In this document: positions 7,094 to 11,904 of the stretch, one piece after another
Position numbering within the stretch: position 1 is the first letter of the stretch
How the letters are laid out: each line of letters starts with the position of its first letter
DNA from: Methanofollis sp.
GTDB taxonomy: Archaea > Halobacteriota > Methanomicrobia > Methanomicrobiales > Methanofollaceae
Length of the DNA stretch: 11,904 bases
NCBI GenBank assembly: GCA_028696365.1
Contig: JAQVHG010000035.1
Location: 1-11,904, forward strand
Direction of reading: 5' to 3'
Position numbers and translations under genes: made by a program
The notes under the pieces: model-generated
Databases searched by the model: none
Told to the model about the DNA's origin: nothing
What the model saw: the letters and a program-made list of their open reading frames with translations, nothing else

Positions 7094-7362
7094 AAATGTC
7101 TACTCTTCTCTTGCACCCTGGAGAGATTAAATCCTAGCTAACGAATATCTCTGGATCTGTTCTATTTCTTCTGGTCGTAGATTGAGAATCACAGATCTTC
7201 TCGAACCTCATTGTTCCAATCCACTTCCATGTCGCGAGGAGATGAATTTAGGACTCCTTTGCGTGAGAAAGAGGGGTGATAGATTCAATCAGAGCACAAG
7301 CCTGATAGAAAAATGAGGGGTTACCATCAAAAACACCACGCTGTTTTTCTAGCGAACTCCTC
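7094..7362. other. Intergenic stretch without a gene
   Basis: No frame here has family motifs or a ribosome binding site. Traces at 7150-7215 (GGTCGTAG, AGATCTTCTCGAACCTC) faintly resemble the coding-like repeat at 10638-10745. Nothing else is supported. Confidence 0.4.
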
Positions 7363-7369
7363 AAAAAAA
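7363..7369 (-). terminator. T7 run, probable former terminator of the membrane-protein gene
   Basis: Seven A on the plus strand give TTTTTTT on the gene strand. Without the element at 7379-7625 and one copy of its duplication, this run would lie 7 nt after the TAA stop codon. Confidence 0.5.
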
Positions 7370-7378
7370 GGATCAATT

Positions 7379-7625
7379 GGTCCTGTAGAGATCCTCTTGA
7401 TGTATCTCTCTGTTGGGGGACTTGCCGCCCCCCGAACCCCCCGCAACACGAAGGGGGGAGGGTGGCAACACTCTCTTTATGGTTATCTATTCTGCCTTCC
7501 TGACCCTATCGTGGTCCCGGGGGTCTGGGCCCGGGGGTCCGGGGGCAATCGCCCCCGGCCAAAGAGGTGGGAAGGCGGGTGACACACGTCTCTTCCACAC
7601 AAGAGGTGAGGGGTTCTACAGAGCC
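7379..7625 (-). mobile_element. Dispersed inverted-repeat element, copy E, with perfect 8-bp target duplication
   Basis: 247 bp. The left end is GGTCCTGTAGAGATCCTC; the right end, read inward, is GGCTCTGTAGAACCCCTC. Identical 8-mers gatcaatt flank it at 7371-7378 and 7626-7633, and the right one covers two bases of the neighbouring TAA stop. Its reverse complement aligns nearly end to end with copy C (6388-6619), with one extra GC segment (about 7517-7530). A perfect 8-bp-stem hairpin lies at 7539-7558. It appears to be one of the youngest copies in the window. Confidence 0.88.
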
Positions 7626-7631
7626 GATCAA

Positions 7632-8495
7632 TTAATACTTATACCACCGTCCCTTCTCGTCATACTCGCCTTGCATCGGGGCTTCGACTCCTCCGACCTC
7701 GATCCCGTTACCCTGCCTGGCATAGAAGGCTGCCTTGAACGCAAGGGCAAAGGGAACGAAGAGGGCAACGATCGCCGCATAGGTGATCGCAGTGATCATA
7801 GCCCCATCAGGGCCAAGGAGGGCGGTGAACTGTGCCTGTGCGGCAGTGGCATTTGCGGTGTCGAAGGCGAAAGTCTCCCCGCTCTCGATGAGAGGCGCGA
7901 GTTTATCGTACATGAGCATGCTCCACGCGGTGAGCACCCCAAAGCCCAGGACAAAGAGGGCGATGAGGTTGGTGACATAGAAGAGGAGCACTTTCCAGAG
8001 TCTGGTGAGTACCACGGCGCCGCTCCGCTGGAGTGAGGCAAAGACCCCGAGTTCTTCGGTGACTGCCGCCACGTCGTAGAAGTAGGCGAAGAAGGCAAAG
8101 GAGAGGATGACACCAAAGATTGCTGACCCGGCTGTGGCAATGGCGCCCTCTCCCAGGATCAAGGTGATCGGGATCGCGAGGAGGATGAGCGTCACCACTG
8201 CAGCAAGCAGGAGCACGATTGCCGGGAGGAGGATCCTGAAGTAGCCTTTCTTCCCTTCTTCAAGGAAGACAGCCATACTCTGGTCCTCACGGTGGGCGCC
8301 TCCATATGCCCCGGCCGCAAAGAAGGGGACGATGAGCAGGCCGAGCAGCAGGATCTTGCTCGCAAAGAAGACTTCTCCGGTGAACTGGAGGTAGAGATCG
8401 ATGCAGAGGGCCACGCCGGCGACGATGCCTGCCACCCAGAATGCCGGGTATTTTTTGAGCAGGCCGACGGCGTCCTTGAGGGATGCGAGTATCAT
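7632..8495 (-). CDS. Multi-pass membrane protein of unknown function
   Basis: 287 aa from ATG 8495, which follows the stop of the upstream gene by 8 nt. GGTGA at 8508-8504, overlapping that stop, serves as ribosome binding site, so the two genes are one operon. The frame continues upstream inside the neighbour, but those 60 residues are R/C-rich shadow sequence. About six hydrophobic segments are visible: residues about 18-34, 44-64, 88-118 (long, probably paired), 124-145, 172-195 and 235-258. The C-terminal tail is hydrophilic and ends YDEKGRWYKY. The pattern resembles archaeal DUF4013/DUF7847-type membrane proteins, but I do not recognise a specific family. Its function is unknown. Copy E of the dispersed element sits 6 nt after its stop. 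Confidence 0.8.
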   Translation of the reverse strand: MILASLKDAVGLLKKYPAFWVAGIVAGVALCIDLYLQFTGEVFFASKILLLGLLIVPFFAAGAYGGAHREDQSMAVFLEEGKKGYFRILLPAIVLLLAAVVTLILLAIPITLILGEGAIATAGSAIFGVILSFAFFAYFYDVAAVTEELGVFASLQRSGAVVLTRLWKVLLFYVTNLIALFVLGFGVLTAWSMLMYDKLAPLIESGETFAFDTANATAAQAQFTALLGPDGAMITAITYAAIVALFVPFALAFKAAFYARQGNGIEVGGVEAPMQGEYDEKGRWYKY

Positions 8496-8503
8496 ATCCT
8501 GGT

Positions 8504-9094
8504 TCACCGGTTCCGTGGCATAGCGACAATCTCGCGCACCTGGAGGTCGAAGTACGAGGCCGTGTGCGACGGCCTGATGACACAGACGGTGTCGGCACCA
8601 GTAGCGGTCCCTCCCACGGCAATAACCTCCTCGTCTATCCTGACTGCACCCTGGTCGGCGGCGATGAGCGAGCACTCAACGGCCACCTTCAACCCGACGG
8701 CGACGGTCCGCCTGAGCGCCTCGGCGATCGCCTCGGTCCTCGAGGACCCGCCGAGTTTTGGCGACCTTGAGATCGCCCGTTCCAGGCCGGAGAGCGCATG
8801 GGTGCCGGTGACGATCTTGGCGCCCGCCGCACGCAGGGTTGCGGCCGCCTCAGGATCAAAGTCCCAGACCCCTGGTTTGGAGAAGCCGACGACGTGAGTG
8901 ACGACCACCAGGTGGAGGTCGGTCCCTTCCATCGCCCTCAGGAAGGCGAGGGCGGTCTTCCCGGTGGAGGAGGCCACGACGATGGTCTTGATCCCTGCTT
9001 CTCCTGCGCGCTCAACTGCGAACCTGGCGGCGTCCTCGGTATTCGCCTCACCGGGCTCGGTGAAATAATACGTCTTCCGTGTAATATAGCCCAT
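8504..9094 (-). CDS. Stand-alone pyruvate kinase alpha/beta-domain-like protein
   Basis: 196 aa, resembling the C-terminal alpha/beta domain of pyruvate kinase (PF02887-type) without the catalytic barrel. Visible blocks: residues about 19-50 (TEDAARFAVERAGEAGIKTI then VVASSTGKTALAFL), a central strand-helix unit HLVVVTHVVGF, a KVAVECSLIAADQGAV block, and IAVGGTATGADTVCVIRP near the end. In pyruvate kinase this domain binds allosteric effectors; free-standing archaeal versions are widespread, and I know of no proven activity. It is first in an operon with the membrane protein at 7632-8495 and is divergent from the GTPase gene across 42 bp. The start ATG at 9094 precedes the first strand directly. 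The family call is good; the function is unknown. Confidence 0.85.
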   Translation of the reverse strand: MGYITRKTYYFTEPGEANTEDAARFAVERAGEAGIKTIVVASSTGKTALAFLRAMEGTDLHLVVVTHVVGFSKPGVWDFDPEAAATLRAAGAKIVTGTHALSGLERAISRSPKLGGSSRTEAIAEALRRTVAVGLKVAVECSLIAADQGAVRIDEEVIAVGGTATGADTVCVIRPSHTASYFDLQVREIVAMPRNR

Positions 9095-9136
9095 GGTACC
9101 AGATTAATAAGAGTACAAAGGTAAAAGTGAATTGTT
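9095..9136. promoter_or_regulatory. Compact 42-bp divergent promoter
   Basis: The whole gap must serve two start codons. For the plus gene, ATTAATAA (9103-9110) is about 30 nt before its ATG. For the minus gene, CTTTTACC (minus strand, about 9118-9125) is about 28 nt before its ATG. Both transcripts would be almost leaderless and the two TATA boxes would be interleaved, so the genes may be co-regulated or compete. Confidence 0.45.
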
Positions 9137-10309
9137 ATGATTACGCTTGCACTGGCAGGAAAACCAAACTGCGGCAAATCGACATTCTTCAAGGCCGCGA
9201 CCATGGCGCAGGTTGAGATCGCCAATTATCCGTTCACCACCATCGATGCCAATCACGGCGTTGCCTATGTGCGGACGACATGCCCGTGCAAAGAACTCGG
9301 CATCGAGGGGTGCACCCAGTGTCAGGACGGCGTGCGCTTTGTCCCGATCGCCTTCATCGATGTGGCTGGCCTGGTGCCCGACGCCCATAAGGGGCGGGGG
9401 CTTGGCAACCAGTTCCTCGACAACCTCAGGCAGGCAGACGCGATCCTCCATGTGGTGGACGCGAGCGGCGCCACTGACGAGGAGGGCAATCCGGTCGACC
9501 CAGGGAGCCATGACCCCAGGGAGGACATCGAGTTTCTAGGCGTCGAGATGACGATGTGGGTCCACGGCATCCTTGCAAAGCACTGGCCTAGGATCCAGCG
9601 TCAGGCCCAGTCGAAGAACTACAATATCCACGACGGTGTGGCCGATGTGCTTGCAGGCCTCGGGATCACCTACGAGGACTCGCTCCATGCAGAGAATGAA
9701 CTTGGGATCGACCTGCAGCGCTCAGAGATCAAAGACCTCGTCCCCTTCTGCGAGATCCTACTTGCAAAGAACAAGCCGGTTCTCTTTGTCGCGAACAAGA
9801 TGGACACCGCAGACAAGGCCCTCCTTGGCGACCTCACCGAGATGGGAGGGATCGTAAGCAGCGCCGCCGCTGAACTCGCCCTGCGGATGGCCGCAGAGGG
9901 TGGGTTCATCCACTATATCCCTGGCGACCCCTCGTTTACGATCAACGAAGACTCCAACCTCTCAGCCCAGCAGCGGGCCGGGCTCGAGCAACTCGCCGCT
10001 CTGATGGCCGAGCACGGAGGGACTGGAGTCCAGCAGGCGATCGACCGGGCGGTCTTCGAACTCCTCGACCAGATTATCGTCTACCCTGTGGAAGACGAGC
10101 GCCACTTCACCGACAAGCAGGACCGGGTCCTTCCTGACGCCTTCCTGATGCCGAAGGGTTCCACCCCCAGGGACCTTGCCTACCAGGTCCACACCGATAT
10201 CGGCGAGGGGTTCCTGTACGCCGTCGATGCCAGGACCAATATGCGGATCAAAGAGACCACTGAACTGAAGCACGGCGACATCATCAAGATCGTCAGCACC
10301 AAGAAGTGA
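9137..10309 (+). CDS. Ygr210/YchF-type Obg-family GTPase with TGS domain
   Basis: 390 aa, the usual length. Motifs: G1 GKPNCGKST (8-16), switch PFTT (32-35), G3 DVAG (75-78), G4 NKMD (220-223) and G5-like SSAAA (241-245). A TGS domain lies at about 315-388 (FLMPKGSTPRDLA, then HGDIIKIVSTKK). YchF proper binds ATP and has an altered G4; the intact NKMD here fits the GTP-specific Ygr210 branch of the family found in archaea and eukaryotes. Between G1 and G3 is a cysteine cluster (Cys49, 51, 59, 62) that could bind metal. By family knowledge these GTPases associate with ribosomes or tRNA through the helical and TGS domains; the exact role is open. The gene has its own promoter in the 42-bp divergent gap. 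A dispersed element begins 26 nt after the stop. Confidence 0.92.
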   Translation: MITLALAGKPNCGKSTFFKAATMAQVEIANYPFTTIDANHGVAYVRTTCPCKELGIEGCTQCQDGVRFVPIAFIDVAGLVPDAHKGRGLGNQFLDNLRQADAILHVVDASGATDEEGNPVDPGSHDPREDIEFLGVEMTMWVHGILAKHWPRIQRQAQSKNYNIHDGVADVLAGLGITYEDSLHAENELGIDLQRSEIKDLVPFCEILLAKNKPVLFVANKMDTADKALLGDLTEMGGIVSSAAAELALRMAAEGGFIHYIPGDPSFTINEDSNLSAQQRAGLEQLAALMAEHGGTGVQQAIDRAVFELLDQIIVYPVEDERHFTDKQDRVLPDAFLMPKGSTPRDLAYQVHTDIGEGFLYAVDARTNMRIKETTELKHGDIIKIVSTKK

Positions 10310-10335
10310 GTGGGGCCTTGGTGACACGTCATTCC

Positions 10336-10647
10336 GGCTCTGTAGAAAACCCTCATCAATTTTTGGCATGAGCGTGATTCTCCCGCCTTCTCCCCTGAAT
10401 CGCGTCGGGGGCTCCAATCGAAGAAGTCATCCCAAAACTCTCCTGATCTCTCCGTCTCAGAAGATAGCAATGGATATGATAAGGATACCATGCATTCATG
10501 CCTTCCAACACCACCGTGCCGGGAGCACGATTGGGCCGGGAAGGCAAAGCGATGATCGTGACGACGGGATGCGGTCCCCTGCCAATCTTCATCAACAGGG
10601 GGTCCGGGGGGCGGCAAGCCCCCGGTGGAGGAGAGGGTTCTGAATTT
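10336..10647 (+). mobile_element. Dispersed inverted-repeat element, copy F, behind the GTPase gene, enlarged
   Basis: The left end GGCTCTGTAGAAAACCCTC is intact. GAGCGTGATTCTCCCGCCTTC, a G-run, GGGAAGGCAAAG and the right hairpin GGGGGGCGGCAAGCCCCC (about 10605-10622) follow in the order of copy C. About 80 bp of extra sequence (roughly 10418-10500) sits between the first G-run and GGGAAGGC. The right end is degenerate (GAGGGTTCTGAATTTC near 10633-10648), so its border is approximate, and no target duplication is seen. Confidence 0.6.
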
Positions 10648-10745
10648 CTGGACGGAAAGGCTTCAGTTCAGGCGCAGATCAAACTTCAAGGAGTTTTGGG
10701 ATATGCTCTAAGATAAAGATCTTCTCAAACTCCCTCCGGTCATAG
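10638..10745 (-). pseudogene. Coding-like repeat fragment (LEHIP peptide), copy 1
   Basis: Read on the minus strand this gives GYDRREFEKIFILEHIPKLL, then EV, a stop, and a tail containing PELKPFRPEIQNP. The same residues recur at 11405-11510 on the other strand (LEHIP, then a PE and NP.L tail), and the DNA also aligns (TTCAGTTCA, GGGATATG, CTAAGA). An internal stop and no start or end indicate debris of a protein-coding sequence whose family I do not recognise. Confidence 0.45.
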
Positions 10746-10900
10746 CCCACGGGCCCCAGGGACCCCGGATGAGGGTGGGATGGAAGAATAGACGGTCATA
10801 AAGGGGGTGCTGCCGTCCTCGACCTATCGTGTCGCGGCGGGTCTGGAGGGGTGGCTCGCCCCCCGCCAGAGAGATTCATCAAGAGGATTTCTACAGAGCC
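10721..10900 (+). mobile_element. Dispersed inverted-repeat element, copy G
   Basis: The right end is perfect: GAGGATTTCTACAGAGCC, ending at 10900. The interior matches copy C closely (GGAAGAATAGACGGTCATAA, GTGCTGCCGTCCTCGACC, TATCGTGTCGCGGCGGG, the right hairpin and AGAGAGATTCATCAAGAGG). The left end is badly decayed (CTTCTCAAACTCCCTCC at 10721). The 8-mers ataaagat (10713-10720) and gcaaagat (10901-10908) match at 6 of 8 positions, a possible old duplication. Confidence 0.6.
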
Positions 10901-10930
10901 GCAAAGATGTTTTGTTTTTCTGTGGGGCGG

Positions 10931-10982
10931 GATCATGAAGAGGATGGTGCCGCTCCCTATGTCATCTTCACGCGAGGGGAGA
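10931..10982 (+). repeat. Fragment of the dispersed element interior
   Basis: GATCATGAAGAGGATGGTGC, then CGCTCC, CTATGTCATCTTCACGCG and a short G-run follow the mid block of copies B and C (GACCATCAAGAGAGTGCTGC, CTATC..GTG..GCGGGG). There are no ends. The rest of the spacer before the next gene (10983-11060) shows nothing further. Confidence 0.3.
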
Positions 10983-11081
10983 GATCTCGTTCGATGACAT
11001 CCTGGTGACGACTTTTCGTTCTCGATTTGGCACTTGCATCAAACCGCTACCTTTTTCACTCTCTGAGGATGATCTTCACCC

Positions 11082-11402
11082 ATGGGTGGCGAGGTCTACC
11101 AGGCGCAGGTGCTCAAGAACTTTTTTGAGACGATCACTGGACCTGACCGGAACCTCACCAGGATCTTCATGTGCGTCCTCTCCCTTGCAAAACTCAGGAT
11201 GGAACCGCCTGAGACAGTGGCGCACCTCACCGACCAACTCCGCAAGAGCCGCAAGCACCGTGAGCTCTCCATCGATATTTTAGATTATATGTGCTCGTGC
11301 GCGAGCGAACTCGATATCGTCTCGGTCCAGACGGCCTTCGGGGTCAAGGACGTCAGGGAGATCGCTGATACGTTTGAAGGGATCTCGATCGACTCGTTCT
11401 GA
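11082..11402 (+). CDS. Small conserved-looking protein of unknown function
   Basis: 106 aa, predicted soluble and largely helical. I do not recognise a family. Codon choice (GC-rich third positions: CTC, ATC, GTC, GAC) matches the neighbouring real genes. GAGGATGAT at 11065-11073 is a good Shine-Dalgarno site 8 nt before ATG 11082. Features: an N-terminal helix (YQAQVLKNFFETI), a hydrophobic helix LTRIFMCVLSLAKLRM (about residues 25-40), a basic stretch KSRKHR (54-59) and a cysteine pair MCSC (70-73). It is preceded by a spacer of element remnants and followed by a T8 run 14 nt after the stop. No operon partner is visible. Confidence 0.7.
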   Translation: MGGEVYQAQVLKNFFETITGPDRNLTRIFMCVLSLAKLRMEPPETVAHLTDQLRKSRKHRELSIDILDYMCSCASELDIVSVQTAFGVKDVREIADTFEGISIDSF

Positions 11403-11404
11403 GC

Positions 11405-11510
11405 GGGGCGGGAGATTTTTTTTCTTGGAACATATCCCAAACCTCACGAGGGTTGAAAATGATCTTGAACTGAATTTTTTCGTTCCTGAATTTCTAAACC
11501 CTATCCTCCA
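11405..11510 (+). pseudogene. Coding-like repeat fragment (LEHIP peptide), copy 2
   Basis: The plus-strand frame reads RFFFLEHIPNLTRVENDLEL, then NFFVPEFLNPIL, similar to the minus-strand peptide at 10638-10745. It has no start of its own (the open frame begins inside the preceding gene) and runs into an element copy. It is probably a leftover gene fragment. Confidence 0.4.
11416..11423 (+). terminator. T8 run after the 106-aa gene
   Basis: TTTTTTTT begins 14 nt after the TGA stop, preceded by a G/C-rich stretch. This fits an archaeal oligo-U terminator. Here no element has separated stop and T-run. Confidence 0.6.
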
Positions 11511-11567
11511 CCAGGGGGCGTGCCGCCCCCCGACAGAGAGATTCATCAAGAGGATTTCTACAGAGCC
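11490..11567 (+). mobile_element. Dispersed inverted-repeat element, copy H, minimal 78-bp form
   Basis: The right end is perfect (ATTCATCAAGAGG then ATTTCTACAGAGCC, ending at 11567). The left end is degenerate (ATTTCTAAACCCTATCC). Only one hairpin remains, GGGGGCG-TGC-CGCCCCC, with a perfect 7-bp stem (about 11514-11530). The 8-mers gttcctga (11482-11489) and gttcttta (11568-11575) match at 6 of 8 positions. This looks like an internal deletion that kept both ends and the right-hand hairpin. Confidence 0.55.
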
Positions 11568-11575
11568 GTTCTTTA

Positions 11576-11830
11576 GTTCATTGGCGTGATGTGCATCGCC
11601 TGACCCTCCCCCTCAAACCTCTAGATGTGAAGAAAGATGGGGCGGCCATGACATGAGATGGTGGTCCTTCATAGGAGGGAAGGATCCACGAACTTGAACC
11701 CGAGGTTCATGTCAGATTCTCAAAGTGTCCGCGATTGGAAAATATCTCTGCGAAATACCGCGGGAGTGCTCCCGCCTCTATGCGCGAGACTCTGCTGCAC
11801 CTGGACAGATGAAGCACCGATCCCCTCAAA
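11576..11830. other. Intergenic stretch with two small hairpins
   Basis: No gene or tRNA is seen. It contains TGAACC-CGA-GGTTCA (about 11695-11709) and GCGGGAG-TG-CTCCCGC (11760-11775). The second follows AAATATCTCTGCG, which resembles the left end of copy A (GAATATCTCTGCGGG), so it may be another decayed element. Confidence 0.35.
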
Positions 11831-11832
11831 CC

Positions 11833-11839
11833 CTATATA
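11833..11839 (+). promoter_or_regulatory. TATA box of the gene starting at 11863
   Basis: CTATATA is centred about 27 nt before the ATG, the standard archaeal distance to a transcript start at or next to the start codon. This is the clearest promoter in the window. Confidence 0.65.
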
Positions 11840-11845
11840 CCCCGC

Positions 11846-11862
11846 CACCGATAGGATCGGTG
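11846..11862 (+). promoter_or_regulatory. 17-bp palindrome CACCGAT-AGG-ATCGGTG abutting the start codon
   Basis: A perfect 7-bp inverted repeat with a 3-bp spacer sits between the TATA box and the ATG, ending on the base before it. It covers the predicted transcript start, so it could be a repressor operator. If transcription starts earlier, it could form a hairpin next to the start codon. Confidence 0.5.
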
Positions 11863-11904
11863 ATGTTCAGGTTTCTCAGGGGTCTATTCGGGAAGAACGA
11901 GGAA
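11863..11904 (+). CDS. Start of an unidentified gene (cut by window end)
   Basis: Only 14 codons are visible: MFRFLRGLFGKNEE. The call rests on the well-placed TATA box, the palindrome directly upstream and the open frame. The short amphipathic start followed by charged residues does not identify a family. Confidence 0.55.
   Translation, partial: MFRFLRGLFGKNEE

Noticed and set aside
7413..8036. 207-aa open frame running from element copy E into the membrane-protein gene, opposite strand
   Set aside because: It joins non-coding repeat sequence to the antisense of a real gene; it is charged, with no motifs.
8496..8675. 60-residue N-terminal extension of the membrane protein
   Set aside because: It lies inside the upstream gene in another frame, is R/C-rich and lacks a ribosome site, whereas ATG 8495 has GGTGA at the right distance.
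1585..11567. CRISPR array or spacer-separated repeats
   Set aside because: The repeated units are dispersed, long, in both orientations and bounded by inverted ends; no regular spacing exists.
11640..11720. tRNA-like T-loop (TTCAAGT on the minus strand near the GGTTCA hairpin)
   Set aside because: The flanking five bases do not pair as a T-stem, and no acceptor, D or anticodon arms are found.

Overview
The window looks like a chromosomal segment of a methanogenic archaeon, most likely of the order Methanomicrobiales (Methanofollis/Methanoculleus-like). The reasons are GC-rich coding regions, an archaeal-type ValRS, an archaeal Ygr210-type GTPase with a TGS domain, a DUF92 membrane protein, archaeal TATA boxes 25-30 nt before start codons (suggesting many leaderless mRNAs) and T-run terminators. 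The genus is inference only.

Layout. (1) 1-653, minus: a MerR-type regulator with an effector-binding domain, cut by the window edge, divergent from (2) a hicBA toxin-antitoxin pair (780-1209, plus). (3) 1788-4379, minus: valS. (4) 5170-6378, plus: a DUF92 integral membrane protein. (5) 9094-7632, minus: a two-gene operon of a stand-alone pyruvate-kinase alpha/beta-like protein and a multi-pass membrane protein. It is divergent, across 42 bp, from (6) a plus-strand Ygr210/YchF-type GTPase (9137-10309). (7) 11082-11402, plus: an unrecognised 106-aa protein. (8) A new plus-strand gene begins at 11863 under a clear TATA box and a 17-bp palindrome.

The most notable content lies between the genes. 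The gaps (about 0.5-1.25 kb each) are largely filled by copies of one short, GC-rich, non-coding element of about 80-305 bp. Its ends are inverted repeats of the type GGCTCTGTAGAAACCCTC, and it carries internal GC hairpins. At least three copies (1585-1781, 6388-6619, 7379-7625) are flanked by 8-bp direct repeats (gaaggYtc, gatattKt, gatcaatt), so they behave like a MITE, a non-autonomous transposable element. No transposase is present in the window.

Four gene 3' ends (valS, DUF92, the membrane-protein gene, the GTPase) each have a copy within 6-26 nt of the stop codon, always with the same end facing the gene. At two of them the 8-bp duplication includes the last two bases of the stop codon, and the element lies between the stop codon and a T7 run that probably was the original terminator. 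This points to an element family that targets, or is tolerated as, the 3' UTR/terminator of archaeal genes. A second, smaller dispersed repeat (about 10638-10745 and 11405-11510) is coding-like (LEHIP peptide) and appears to be gene debris.
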